From positions 9,776,598 to 9,840,597 of the forward strand of contig JANVCC010010406.1 in NCBI GenBank assembly GCA_025345505.1: a DNA stretch of 64,000 bases, given 5' to 3'. Under the pieces are notes generated by a model, which was given only the letters and a program-made list of their open reading frames with translations, had not been told where the DNA came from and made no database searches. Positions 13,901 through 26,848 of the stretch are shown here, one piece after another. Position numbers and translations under genes: made by a program. The DNA is from Todiramphus chloris collaris (taxonomy: Eukaryota; Chordata; Aves; Coraciiformes; Alcedinidae). Position 1 is the stretch's first letter. Each line of letters starts with the position of its first letter.

Positions 13901-14990
13901 GACATGGCTTTGGTGATCAGAGGTTGCACTGGTTCTTTCCCATGGGTCCTCTGTGCTGTGGCAAAACACAGCACCCAGATGAGCATTAAGGTGACACAGG
14001 TGGCACATGGCATTCAACAGCTGGCAGCATATGTGACAGGGAAGCAGAGCATCCAGAATGGTGAGAGTTGACACATTTTAATCATCTTTGCATTTGGGAA
14101 TGCAGCCTCTATATTAGAGTATAGACACTAGAGCTTGGCCCTGACAGAATTTCATTAGAGAGAATCCCAGGTAGACCTTGTTCCCCTTGAGCAGGCTGTG
14201 TTCTGGTGTTTGCACCACATGAGAAATTCTAGGTAGTTTATGGACTCCAGTGCAGCTATGAACCTACCATGTACTCACAGACAGATAGGCTTTTCTCCCT
14301 TTCCCTGGCCATCAATGAGCCAGACAGACCACCAGGGAGGCTGGTTGCAGACACATTTCAATAACTGTGAAGCACAAGTCACACAAACTAGCACTGGATA
14401 AGTGAGTCCTGATGGATCCAAGGGAGTTGTCACAGTTTCTCTGCACAGCACTCAATGCATCCTTCAAAGTCACTAGGGTTTTTTCCATTATCTGAAGGAT
14501 CTCCACCTCCTTTGGCCTAGATGACAAAGAGAGTTATGTGGGCAGCCTGTTGTACTGGTCCTGCCAGCAAACGGAATGCTTATCTGCAAGCCTACAGAAG
14601 GTGATCACTCCTGAGAAAGAATGTAGGTAACATACCCTCCTGGCTGTTTTTGAATCAAAATGACCATGACTACTGTGTTCATGCTGAATTTAATACTCAT
14701 GCTGTGTATTAACCATGTTCAAAGTGCCCATAACAAATCAAACCATTCTGTAGCAAAACTGAGATCCCAAAGGGCTATAATGGTAGGCAGGAGTTACGCT
14801 CTTTGATTCCCAGGACAGATACATGACTAGACATGTGCTACATGTCTTCAGTCATCATACCACAGTTAGTTAGACAAATAAATGCTAAACTTGGTGGGCC
14901 CAGAGGAATTCTGAGAAAACTCAGGGACAAAATAGATGAATTAGTAACAAAAGTGTGTTACCTCTTGCCAAAATTATACTCAAATACTGG
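10938..14990. other. intergenic DNA, no gene supported
   Basis: No supported gene. Short open frames (for example at 11579-11914 and 14312-14527, minus) have no recognisable domain or splice context. No repeat family was identified. Confidence 0.55.
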
Positions 14991-14995
14991 GAGCT

Positions 14996-16052
14996 GTAAT
15001 CAATAAATAAAAGATGCTAAAAGAGTGCTAGTGAGGAGAGCTAAATCTGGCTGGCATCTGGTCCCAAGTGGTGTTCCCCAGGGTTCAGTACTGTGGCCTG
15101 TTCTCTTCAACATCATTATTAGTGATCTGGATGAGGGGACTGAGGGCACACTCAGCAAATTTGCAGGCGACACCAAGCTAGGTGGGTGTGTCGATCTGCT
15201 AGAGGGTGGGGAAGATTTACAGCAGGACCCAGGCAAGGCGGATCAGTGGGTCACAGTTAATTGCATGGGGCTCAACAAGGCCAAGTGCTGGGTCCTGCAC
15301 TTGGGTCATAGCAACCCCATGGCAAGCTACAGACCTGGGGATGCGTGCTTGGAAAGCTGCAAGCTGGAAAAGAACCTGGGGGTGGGTCTATCCAACTGAT
15401 TGATAGTTGACTAAACATGAGCCAGCAGTGTGCCCAGGTGGCCAAGAAGGCCAATGGCATCCTGGCTTGTGTTAGAAACACTGTGGCCACAGGAATAGGG
15501 AGGTGATCGTCTCCCTGTACTTGGCACTGGTGAGGCCACACCTTGACTATTGTGTTCAGTTCTGGGCCCCTGACTGTAAGAAGGACAGAGAAGTGCTGGA
15601 GTGTGCCCAGAAAAGGGCAACGAGGCTGGTGAAGGGCCTGGAGCACAAGCCCTGTGAGGAGTGGCTGAGGGAGCTGGGGTTGTGTAGTCTGGAGAAGAGG
15701 AGGCTGAGGGGAGACCTAATCATTCTCTACAAGTACCTGAAAGGAGGTTGGAGTGAGGAGGGGGACAGCCTCTTCTCCCTGGTGCTGTGTGACAGGGCCA
15801 GAGGGAATGGGTGCAAGCTGTGCCAGGGGAGGTTTAGGCTGGATATAGGAAACATTTCTTCACTGAAAGGGTTATCAGACACTGGAATGGTCTGCCCAGG
15901 GCAGTGGTGGAGTCGCCATCCCTGCAGGCATTTAAATGGTGTGTGGACCTGGCGCTTAGGGACATGGTTTGGCGGTGAGCTTGCAGTGTTGGATCAAAGG
16001 TTGGACTAGATGATCTTGAAGGTCTCTCCTAGCCAAAGACATTCTGTAATTC
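14996..16052 (+). mobile_element. CR1 LINE, 5'-truncated, with RT remnant and 3' end
   Basis: The plus strand carries the second half of CR1 ORF2. The RT block '[20 protein letters not shown]' lies at about 15073-15130, followed by 'SKFAGDTKLGG', where the catalytic FADD reads FAGD, so the motif is already mutated. The C-terminal ORF2 region follows in shifted frames (15503-16009). The copy ends in the 3' signature 'ggactagatgatcttgaagg' and a poor 'attctgtaattctg' tail near 16050. Frameshifts make it inactive. Confidence 0.92.
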
Positions 16053-17010
16053 TGTTCTGAGGTGTCCAGGGAAATACAGTCCTGTGAGCCCAATGTCTGT
16101 ACTGAGCAATTAGTGAAGAGTCCAAGAAGAAACATCACTAAGGAACTTCTGGTCCTTTCTAGGAAAAGCCACACTGGCTTTTGTAAAGAGAAGTATGGGC
16201 TTAAACTTGTGGAGGTCTTGGAAGAGGCCAGACACATGTGGAGATAAGGGTGATCCAGCAGATCCAGTCTACCTGGATTTCCAAAAGGCTTTTGGCAAAA
16301 TTCCTGATCAAAGGCTTTTTAAAGAAAACTGGGCAGCCGTGGAATAAAAGGGAAGATCCTCTCATGGAGTGTAGCAGAAAAATAATTTATTTTCTCAATG
16401 ACAGTTCCTCAGCAGTGCGGTGCCAGACCTGTACTGCTCTGTATACTCATAAATGGTCTGAAGAGGGTTGAGCGTTGAGGAACACTAGTTTGCTGTTAAC
16501 ACAGTCAAGACAGTAAGGATGTAGACAGGCTGCAAAGAGTTGCAGAAGAAACTTGTAAGACTGACTGAGCAATGAATTGCTGGGTGAATTAAGTGTAACT
16601 AACTAAATCTGAGGTGAATGAGCGAAAAACATTGTATCTTGACATACAGAACTGTGGCTTGCAGAATTACTGTAACCACTCATGAGAGAGATGTATTTAC
16701 AAGCAGCTGCATGAAAACATCAACTCAATGCTCAGGAGCTAGAAAAAAAAATTAAAAATTGAATGTTAGGGGCTATTGGGAAAGTAACAGGGAGCAGAAG
16801 AGAAGTAATCACTGTACCATCCATGGTTTGAATATTGTGTGTGGCTTGATGACCATGTATGGGAATGGGAAAGTCTCAGAGAAAGGCAGCAAGATTATTA
16901 TGTGTGGAATTCCTGTGCTGGAAGGACTGAATTGGCAAGGACTCCTCAACCTGGAAAGCAGCTGAGAGAGACAGAATATGATACTGGCCCATGTAATTGC
17001 AGGTGGTTGG
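16053..17010 (+). mobile_element. old CR1 LINE fragment, X-like
   Basis: Immediately after the younger copy, the plus strand holds a more diverged CR1. A 'VYLDFQKAF' equivalent (RT motif A) is near 16270-16296. Later parts resemble the C-terminal ORF2 region: 'ccatccatggtttgaatattgtg' near 16819, and 'ggaaagcagctgagag' near 16952. Numerous stops are present. The head-to-tail arrangement suggests that the younger CR1 inserted beside or into this older one. Confidence 0.7.
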
Positions 17011-17265
17011 ACAAGACAGGGACTCATTCACATCGTCTTCTTTAAGAACCAGGCGCCATCAAATGAGGATAGTGGATCCTGGTTCAAAGCAATTAAAATG
17101 AGGTTTATTTTTACAGTGAGAAACCCAGGAGGTGTTACTGATTAGACCAGCCAAATCAGACTTAAGGAAACTCAGATGCTGAAAACAGCTACACTTTAGG
17201 AGAGTTCTGTAGGGGATATGATATGCCAGAGGATAGGGTATATGATATGTTGTCGATATGTCAGA

Positions 17266-18060
17266 GGGATGGGATGTCATCCAGAGGAATCTGGACAAGC
17301 TGAAGAGGTAGTCCTAGGTGAACCTCATGAGGTGAACCTGGATGAACCTGGGCTGGAACAATCCTCACTATCCATACAGGCTAGGGAATGAGGTGATAGC
17401 AGCCCTGCAGAAAAGGACTTGGGGGTTCTGGTGGATGAGAAGCTGGACATGAGCAGACAGTGTGCGCTTGCAGCCCAGAAGGCCAATTGCATCCTGGGCT
17501 GCATCAAGAGAAGTGTGGCCAGCAGACCGAGAGAGGTGATTCTGCCACTTTGCTCTGGTGAGACCTGACCTGGAGTACTGCGTCCAGTTCTGGAGCCCTC
17601 AGTACAGGAAGGACATGGACCTGACAGAGTGGATCCAGTAGAGGGCCACGAAAATGATCAGAGGGCTGGAACATCTCTTCTGCGAAGACAGGCTGAGGGA
17701 GCTGGGGTTGTTCAGCCTGGAGAAGAGAAGGCTCCAGGAAGACCTTATAATGGCCTGCCAGTACCTGAAGGGGACCTACAAGAAGGTGGGAAGGAGACTG
17801 TTCACAAAGGCCTGTAGTAACAAGATGGTTTTAAACTAGAGAGCAGTAGATTTACATTGGATATTAGAAACAAGTGCTTTACCATGAGGGTAGTGGAACA
17901 CTGGAACAAGTCGCCCCATCCCTGGAGATAGTCATTGTGAGGCTTGATGAGGCTCTGAGTAACCTGATCTAGTTGAGGGTCCCTGCTCACTGCAGGGGGG
18001 GTTGGACTAGATGACCTTTAAAGGTCCCTTCTGGCCCAAACCATTCCATGATTCCATAAT
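17266..18060 (+). mobile_element. CR1 LINE, 5'-truncated, 3' half
   Basis: Plus-strand CR1 starts in the late RT region ('aatctggacaagctgaagagg') and continues through 'aaggacttgggggttctggt' and 'cagacagtgtgcgcttgcag'. It finishes with 'ggttggactagatgaccttt' and 'ccattccatgattccat', a degenerate form of the CR1 tail. Frames are broken at several places, for example near 17560. The copy is non-autonomous. It is the third CR1 piece in a row on this strand since 15.0 kb. Confidence 0.9.
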
Positions 18061-19380
18061 ACCTGCCTGCTCTGCTTTTACTCCTCTCTGGGCACCTGCA
18101 TGTAAATTCTTTTTGGTGCTGTTATGCAACCTCTGTTGAGTTACAGATTAGCCTTTAGCAGCAGTGAACTTTACTCTCCCAGCATTCATTTCTCTTCTTT
18201 ATTCCTGAACTTCAGAGCACATTTCAACAGTCCCATAAGCACAGCACTCTGGTGCAAAGCAACAAATTTCCCTGGTCACATCTTCTGTGCATTGGTATGT
18301 TGGCCAGGTGCCTTGTGCAGCAGTCCTACTGGTTTTTTACGCATCCTTTCCCACCTCGCTGTCTTGTGAGCATGGGTGAGCAGATTACCCTGGCAGAGCT
18401 GAATGGACCCTCAGTCTGAGCCAGGAGAGCCATTCCTATGGACGTGGGTGGAGACTTGCTCCCTGCTGCTTAGGAGGTTATGCAGAGGCTTTGTGGCTCC
18501 TGTGCTTCAACCCGCCTTGTAGTAGCACAGTGCTGGTGGTGAAAGACACCGTCTGACACCCTCCCTTGTGTTGAGCCAAGAGCTCATTCAGCAAACCAGA
18601 CAGATGCTGTTCCAAGTCAAAAGTAAACTTTCCTCCCTCCTGCTGGTTTAACTTTAACCCAGGACTGATCCAATCCACCCCAAGGTCACACATGCTTGAC
18701 AGTATGAGGCAGCAGTGTGATCAAGCATGAGGTAAGGGAAAGACTAGTCTACCTCTCTTAGCTACAGCACATGCTTGAGCTGTTTGTGAACCATTACACT
18801 GTGCACATAAATTAGGCTGATTTCCTACTCCCCGATGCTTTCATGCATGTTGCACTGATTATTTTTATAGCACCCAAACCTTAAGCCAGACATAGCTGGG
18901 GAGAGTTTTTTGTATCTCTTGGTATTTGAATTGAGAAGTTGTCACTGTTCAGGAACGTATTTATTGTTAGCTGAAGACAGACAAGCTTTACACCAATCAG
19001 TTCTGCCTGATTGTACAATCCCCAAAAAGGTTAAGCAGCCAGCTCCACCTTCCTGGGCTACATGTTATTGCCCCATCACTATCTGGCTGCGGGCACACAA
19101 CTGTCAATTCAAGGAGTTGATTCAAACTGATTGGACAATCAGCCTAGTCTGCCTGTGCTGCTCATTGGAGCAAAACAATTCATACTAAATTGAGGATCTG
19201 CAGTGCAGCTACATATGGGAAAAACTTCCCATAGTTTGTCCTCCTTCTAAGGTCAAATAAAAGAACCAAGCAAAACAATTTTTATAAAGGTTCCTTTATC
19301 TGCAGTTCGAGTTGCAGCAAGAAAGACACACTTGCAGCATTGTACATCTACAAGATATGGGCCATATCTTCGTATCAAAA
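18061..19380. other. intergenic DNA between CR1 copies, no gene supported
   Basis: Unique-looking sequence with no open frame resembling a known protein and no recognised repeat. Confidence 0.55.
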
Positions 19381-20637
19381 GAAGGTTATCAAGAGTAGCC
19401 AGCGTGGATTTAGCAAAGGGAAGTCATGTTTGACTAATCTGATAGCCTTCTGTGATGGTGTGACTGAGTGGGTAGATGCAGGGAGAGCAGCTTGACTTCA
19501 CCAAGGCTTCTGACTCTGTCTCCCGTCACATGCTCATGTGTAAGCTCAGGAAGTGTGATTTTTTTAAGAGTGGATGGTGAGATGGTTTGAGAATTGACTA
19601 AACAATAAAGCTCAGAGGATCATGATCAGTGGTGCGGAGTCCAGGAGACCTGCAGCTAGTGGTGTTCCCCAGAGGTCAGTTCTTGGTCCAGTCTTATGCC
19701 ACATCTTCATCAGTGACCCAGATGAAGGGATAGAGTGTGTTCTCATCAAGTTTCCTGATAATACAAAGCTGGGAGGAGTGGCTGACACGCCAGAAGGTTG
19801 TGCTTCCATTCAGCGAGATCTGGACAGACTGGAGAGCTGGGCAAAGGCAAACCTAATGAAGTTCAACAAGGGTAAGTGTAGAGTACTACAGCTGGGGAGG
19901 AGTAACACCACATACCAGTACAGGTTAGATGTTGACCTGCTGGAAAGCAGCTCCATGGAGAAGGACTTTGGAGTCCTGGTGGACAATAAGTTATCCATAG
20001 GACAACAATGTGCCCTTGTGACCAAGGTCACGGGTACCCAAGGGTACATTAAGAAGAGTGTGTCCAGCAAGTTGAGGAAGGTTCTCTGCTCCCTCTACTC
20101 TGCCCTAGTGAGGCCACATGTGGAATACTGTGCCCAGTTCTGGGCTCCCCAATTCAAAAGGAACAGGAAACTACTAAAGAGAGTTCAGTGAAGGCTACAA
20201 GGATGATTAAGGGACTGGAACATCTCTCTTAGGAGGAAAGGCTGAGAGACCTGAAGCTATTTAGTCTGGAGAAGAGAAAGCTGGGAGGGAATCTTATTAA
20301 TGTTTACAAGTATCTGAAGGGTGGCTGTTGAGTAGAAGGGACCAGTGTCTTTTTAGTGGTGCCCTGTGATAGGATGAGTGGTAATGGTCACAAACTGGAA
20401 CACAGGGAGTTCCCCCTTAACATGAGGAACAACTTCTTTACTGTGAGGGTGACGGAGCACTGGAACAGGCTGCCCAGAGAGGTTGTGGAGTCTCCTTCTC
20501 CGAGACAGACTTTCAAAACTCACCTGGATCTGTTCCAGTGTTGCCTGCCCTGGGTGATCCTGCTCTGGCAGGGCGGTTGGATTCAATGATCTGCAGCAGT
20601 CCCGTCCACCCCCTACCATTCTATGATTCTGTGGTTC
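19381..20637 (+). mobile_element. CR1 LINE, 5'-truncated, RT to 3' end
   Basis: The element begins in the RT domain ('cgtggatttagcaaaggg', equivalent to the GFxKGxS motif). A 189-codon open frame at 19622-20191 covers RT motifs with 'SGVPQRSVLGPVL' and 'KFPDNTKLGG', where the catalytic FADD has become FPDN. It then continues through the C-terminal ORF2 region to 'ccattctatgattctgtgg' at about 20636. Stops and the changed catalytic aspartates make it inactive. Confidence 0.92.
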
Positions 20638-22632
20638 AGATGGCAGTTTGTGAATATGGTGCAAGCCCCATTTCCCCAAATCCTCTAGTGAACTACGGCC
20701 TCTTAGGTACAGCTATTGTCCAGCAAAGATGCAATAAATAAGCAACTATTATCCTGTGTTTTTGTCATGAAACAGAAGAGCAAACTCTTTATGCCTGGGA
20801 AGCATTTGTGTTGCACATCATCTGAAGAGCTGTAAACTCTCTGCTCCTGCGCAAGGCTGTCATTAACATAAGTTGCTATTTTAGTTGGATGTCTGAAATA
20901 CCACTACCAAACATCCTGCTTTCATGCTAAGCACCTACTAAATGTTAGCAGACAAGACTGCATCAAAGGAGAGCTAGAGTTTAATTAACCCTTGAGATGA
21001 GAGACCAAAGGCGTTGAACAAGTATCTTAAGTCTGTGTTATGTGTGGGGAAAAAAAATCCTCATTACTGAAGTAGGGGGGAGAACATGGAAACCAAAGAA
21101 CAAGAAAAGGGAAGGAACAGGCTAGCACACAGAAAAAAAAAAAAAACAAAACACAAAAAACCATTTACAGCCTTTAAAGCTGTACAAGGCCGCTCAAATT
21201 CTTGATACAGTTCAATCTACCGAATTCTTTACTCTCCCTATTTGAAATGGTGACAATTTCCTACCTATATAGCATCAGCTGCCTCAGAGTGCTTTTTGGA
21301 CTAAGGGCTTTTTCATTTGCTTGTGTTAGCAGGATCCAGCAATGACCAAGACTCAGGCCACTGGAATGAAAGTTCAGGGTATAACTTGGTGAAACTTATC
21401 AGGACTGCAAGATTTGGGAAAAAAAAAAAAAACAACCAACCAACCCAACATTTAAATTCCACCACCACACATCAGCTTTTCAGATGAAGAGCAAATGTGA
21501 TTCCTTATTCCCAACTGGTGACAAATATTCTGGGTGAGGAAAAAGGGTTTAAGAGACTTCAGAAATCCACCGGGGCTGACACTTGCTACCTCCTTAATGT
21601 GTTTGTTTATGTGTAAGAGAGCAGTTTTGCTCTAATGAAATGTGTCATGAATTAAATTTTACTTAACCCATTTAGATATTCCAGGTACAATTATCAGACT
21701 TCTAATTCACTGTCAGGAACAAGATCTTTGTGATCTGAAGCCAGGCAAGTTGAACTACTTAACATTCTGAAGAGCATGTAAAAGCATAAAAGAAAGCACC
21801 CAACTCAAATGTGTTATAAAAAAAAAGGTATCTTATTTTATATATCTTAAAACATACAAGGCACATGATATAAAAATCAAATAGCTATTCATCAAAACCT
21901 TGTTAAGTATCCCCTTTTAAGATCATATACTGGCAAGCATTAAGTAACAGTTTATAATCTCAACTAATATTTTATCTCAGTGCTAGCTGGTAAGTTCAGC
22001 TCGTCAACTCAACAGGATAACCTTATAAGCTTCTGCCATGTTAGTATTTACAGTATGATAACTTGGAAAAAAAAAATAAATTACCTTATACTAAAGATAA
22101 TAAGCACTCTACACCAAGACAGTGAAACTGCTTTTCCTTTCCTTCTCTCTACAGTTTCAAATAATCTTCACTGTGAGCAGGTAGACAGAGCAAGGTCCTA
22201 CATACACAATCTGTTCAGGTGTTTAATACATTACAGTAAAAGCCAAGCAGAACAGATTTCTTCTGTTAATTGAACATACTAGCAAGACTGCATAACATTA
22301 CAGTGACATTTTGCTTTTTAACAACTTCAATGATAAAGAAAAATGCCTTCAACCACAACTCACTTTCAGGGCAGCAGCATTCTTGCAGAGTATCTGAAAT
22401 GTCATGTGGGGTTTTTTTTTAACTGTTTGTTTGGGATTGTTCTCCAGTCTAGTGGGAATGTTTATCTATTGATAAACCTACACAGGGTAAGCAGCTGTCA
22501 GTTCTGAAAACCAGGCTTCAATGTAATTAAAAAGCAGAGATGTTTCTGCAGACTCTCTTGTACAAAATAACTCTCTTCTAACTTACATCCTTTCAGCTGC
22601 AGTAATAAAAGTTCACTTTTCTAGGATTAAAC
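20638..22632 (-). other. F2RL1: downstream flank and presumed 3' UTR of F2RL1
   Basis: This AT-rich region follows the F2RL1 stop codon on the minus strand. Part of it must be the 3' untranslated region. No canonical AATAAA was found close to the stop on this strand; the first variant signal is ATTAAA at 22222-22227 (TTTAAT on the plus strand), and another lies near 20980. The true cleavage site cannot be decided by reading. No separate gene is supported here. Confidence 0.5.
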
Positions 22633-23738
22633 TCAGTAGGTTGATTTAGTGGTCACATTTGAGTTTGAAGAATAAGAATTTGATTTCTTGGGGTATCTGT
22701 TTGATGAGAGAGATACTTGCATCCTCCGTGTAGTTCGAACACTTCGACAAAGAAGAGCATTTTTAAGGTTGTCTCTGAAGTCTTTTGAAACGTAGTAATA
22801 GATGAATGGGTCAATACAACTGTTCAAGGTAGAAAGACAAAGTGCAGTTATATATGACACGTACAGATAGCTCTGGCTGTAGGTTTTGAGGAGCAAATAG
22901 TGCACAACAAGTACCACATTGCTAGGTGTGAAACAGATGACATACATGGACAGGACAGCGATAATGAGTTTGATTGCTCTTTTTCGTTTCTTCCCAGTGC
23001 TTACGTCTGAGATGGAAGCATTCAGAGTCTTAATCATTAGTATGTAAGCAACAGCAGTGAGGAGAGCTGGGATTAAGAAGAGTCCAATTGCAAGTGAGAG
23101 GAAGTAACTGAACATGTCACGAGCCAAAACATTTTCGGGCAACACATCATGGCAGGTAGTGATGTTAAGATTTGAAATATATGCTGTCTGATTAACAAGA
23201 TACAATGGAATGGTTGCTAACAAAATCAGTATCCAGATAGCAAAGGAGACGCCCAATGCAATTTCAGATTTCTTTCTTGAATGCACTATGGGGTTCACTA
23301 CAACCCAGTACCGTTGCACACTGAGACATGTCATGAAGAGAATGGAACAGTACATATTTCCATAGAAAAATCCAACAAGTACTTTGCAGAGACCTTCACC
23401 GAATAGCCAGTTGTTGCCATTTACATGGTATGCAACCTTCAGCGGGAACCAGACAACAAAAAGAAGGTCTGCCAATGCCAAGTTAACCATATAAATCACA
23501 GCTGGATGCTTCTTCTTTGTTCTGAAAAAAAAGACCCACAGGGCCATGGCATTGCTTGGCAAACCAATGGTAAAGACAATGACATAGATGATGGGAAGAA
23601 AAACTGTAGTCAGCTTTCCCGTGAGGACTTTTGCTGCAAATTCATCCACTTCGTATAACTCTTCAGAAGCATTATTTGTGCTTGGAACTTTCCGGCCAGC
23701 GAAGCTTCTCCCTTTTGAACTGCTTGTTCCACTACTCT
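22633..23738 (-). CDS. F2RL1: protease-activated receptor 2, coding exon 2
   Basis: This exon encodes residues 25 (split codon) to 392 of a class A G-protein-coupled receptor activated when trypsin-like proteases cut its extracellular N-terminus. It starts after a long polypyrimidine tract and TTTAG, entering in phase 1, which matches the exon 1 donor. The cut site reads SSKGR/SFAGRK (R35/S36). Seven helices lie at roughly 69-95, 104-126, 140-165, 182-206, 233-260, 280-303 and 315-340. PAR hallmarks include LALADLL in helix 2, SVQRY in place of DRY, NITTCHDV in loop 2, and DPFIYYY in place of NPxxY. C142-C220 is the expected disulfide; C355 is a likely palmitoylation site in the Ser-rich tail. 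Sequons include NAS near the N-terminus and NQT and NIT in loop 2. The near-identity to mammalian PAR2 is recalled, not computed. The frame is intact and ends with TGA. A GTG (V55) sits inside the frame and is not a start. Confidence 0.97.
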
Positions 23739-26085
23739 CTAAATTGAAAAGGAAAAGAACAAAGAAAAAAAAAAAAAAAGAAGTTGCCGTTACTGAAGTA
23801 CAGACCTTTTGTCGTTTTAAAAAATAAACTAGACATCATTATTTATTCTGAAGAATTAAAAAGCGTCCCACCAACAGAAAAAAATAAGACTGGTTTTCAA
23901 AAACTTGTCCATTTTTCTTTCTTTTATTATCCAAAAGACAACCTATATCCCTATTTAAGAACTGCATCAGCAACCAAAATGCTTTAGCACATCACCAGTG
24001 ATAATAAACATACCTTGTTAAAACAACTGTCAGGTGCTCCTATCACCTGAACAGTTACAGTAGAAACTGCTTTCAGTACTCCCGGGCACCATTATCCTTT
24101 CACATGGCATTGCTAGATCACCTGCGTGCTAGAACTCATAACGCTTTGCAGCAGGCTAAAACAACTTCAGTAGAAGTTTCCCGAGTCTAGATGGCCTGAA
24201 AAATCAGGTATACTGTAAAAAAGCGAACACTGACCTCAGACAAGCTAGAACTGAAACTCGGAATGTAATGCCAAAACCTATCACACAAGTTATCTCCGGC
24301 GAAAGAAAGATGTGTGTTGCACTGTATCTGAACTGAAACTTGAAGAGAAGAATTTCGTGAATGGAGGTGCTGTACACAGGACTAGTCATCTGGGATCTCC
24401 TTACAATTCATGGGCAAGAGGGTCAATCTCAGGTTTCTACTCAAAGTGCTAGGTGGTAGAGCTGACAGCTATGACTGCTTCATACATAAGACAGCCATCA
24501 CTTTAAGTTTTGCTCTGCCTCTTCGAATGCCACAGGAACTTGCAGACCATATGGACAAACGAGCCGTTCCTGACTGCTCTGTCTGTCTTGTATATTCAGA
24601 GGGCTCAGTTCAGAGCCCCTCCAGATCCAACACAGTCTTCTCATGCTAACAGGTTAAACTGTGCGAGCAGATACCATCCATGAACTTACTGTTCCAAAAA
24701 GTCAGAGAGCCATCAAGCTAAAATATATGGACATGGAAAGCAACTGCCCGTGGGTGAACTATTTTTAACCTTATTTCAGTTTCTGTGAATATTTGTGTAT
24801 TATTTTAGTCACGACACCCCTCAACTGTAACACAACGGAGAGTCTTGAGCAAGCAGGTTTGTGTACAAGCCACGAGCAGTGTTGAAGGATGGCCCCTCTG
24901 ATACCCAATAAATGTTTTGATACAGTTCCAGAATGAAAAATTAAGAATTCCTCACACAAGAAATACACAAATAGACAAGTATGTGTGTTACCCAGTATAA
25001 TTCTCAAAAGCAGCACAACTTTAGATAGCTGTTCCTTTAAAGATTTTACTGTGAAAGTCTGATGTACAGCATTAGCATCCCACCTAGACTCTGTGACCTC
25101 CTAAAGAGGCGTACAGAAATACAGTGTATACTGGTGCTCTTTAGAGTTCCAAATTGCTACCTTAGCTCCACTTAGCACGTATTTGACAAGTTGCAGGCAT
25201 GGGCAGGCTTCACTAGGAAACTGAAGTGTAAGAAAACTCTTTGCCAGTATACTGACATGGACAAATCTTTGCAGTAGAAAGCATGAAGACTGAAGTCTAA
25301 ATTATACCAATAAAACAAGATGTTAAATGGTCATTTTAGCCTATATGTGGTATAATTACAACCAAGCAGCATTATACAAATCCTGCTCTCAGACCTTTTA
25401 AGCCACATGATTATGTCAGCAATACTATTTAAGACTGCAAAATTATTTGTATAATTCAGAAATCCCAGGTCCTTTAGCCTGAACTGTGACTAACAGAAGC
25501 CATAAAACCAGCCTGAGGAACATAGCTTACATAAATCTCAGATAATGTAAATGATAATTAGATAAGCAATACCTCTTTTCTCAGGCTTACAGCTTTACGG
25601 AGAGCTATCCTGGAGGTGTTTGGAAGCAAACCATTTACTCTAATCTGACAGCAGTTCTCAGAGTACCATAATAAAGCACAGTGCTATATGTTAAGCACCT
25701 GTCCCCAGTAAGTAGTTGATATCAAACTGCAGCCATACTATTTGTATTCCACACCGAAGACTTAGTGTAGAAAACTGTAAGAGCAAATACTGCCACTTGG
25801 TTCTTATTACTGTTTTGTGATCAGATATAAAGCAATGCCTTGCAATTGATATTCGCAGGTTGGGCTAAAAACAAATAAATAAATAATGCTCACCCAAAAG
25901 CCCTAAAGCATTAGTGTGACACTGTCAATCCACTTTATCATAGGTCTTTAATGACACAGACAGGATTTAGGATTGCAAAAGCAGCAGAGTAGAAATAAAG
26001 ATTTTTGGTTTATTTTTGAAGGTATAGCACAGCTAAATGGGTGACTTCAGAGACCAAGTCTTGCTTTTATGACGACTTTAGGTAG

Positions 26086-26848
26086 TTCCAGCCTCAACAG
26101 TTCCAACAGTCACAATCAGGTGGACCAAGGCAGTCCCAAGCACAAATATAGGCTGTGTGAGAGCAGACTGAGAGCAGCCCTGATGAGAAGGACTTAGGAG
26201 TGCTACTGGATGGAAAACTGAAGATGAGCTGGCAGTGTGCGCTCACAGTCCAGAAAGCCAAACGTATCTGGACTGCATCAAAAGAAGCATGGCCAGCAGG
26301 CTGAGAAAGGTCATTCTGCCCCTCTACTCCACTTCCACGAGACTCCACCTGGGAGTCCTGTGTCCAGCTCTAGGGCCCCCAGCATGATATGGAAATGCTC
26401 AAGAGGGTCCAGAAGAGGGCCACAAAATCAGCTGAGGGCTGGAGCACCTGCCCTGTGAGGTAAGGCTGAGACAGCTAGGGTTCAGCCTGGAGCAGAGAAG
26501 GCTCCAGGGAGAACTTACTGTGGCCTTTCACTTAAAGGGGCTTACAGAAAAGGAATGACTCTGTATCAGGGAGTGTAATGATAGAATCAGGGGTAATGGC
26601 TTCAAAGTGAAAGTGGGTAGATTTAGATTAGATAGAGGGAAGAAATTTTTTACAACGAGAGTGGTGAGACACTGGAACAGGTTTCCCAGAGAAACTGTGG
26701 ATGCCCCCTCCCTGTAAGCGTGCAAGGCCAGGCTGGATGAAGCTTTGAGCAACCTGGTCCAGTGGAAGGTGTCCAATGGGCTCATAGCAGTGGGGTTGGA
26801 ACTAGATGATCTTTAAGGTTCCTTCCAACCCAAACCATTCTATGATGA
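26086..26848 (+). mobile_element. CR1 LINE, 5'-truncated, in F2RL1 intron
   Basis: The late ORF2 region of CR1 is readable on the plus strand, antisense to F2RL1: 'aaggacttaggagtgctact', then 'ggcagtgtgcgctcacag', then 'gacactggaacaggtttccc'. The 3' signature 'ggaactagatgatctttaag' and 'aaccattctatgatgac' ends the copy. Stops are frequent and the copy is inactive. Confidence 0.92.

Noticed and set aside
1-22632. Expected neighbours S100Z and CRHBP downstream of F2RL1
   Set aside because: I looked for EF-hand codons (DANxDNEVDF-like) and CRHBP segments on the minus strand and found none. Short exons may still have been missed.
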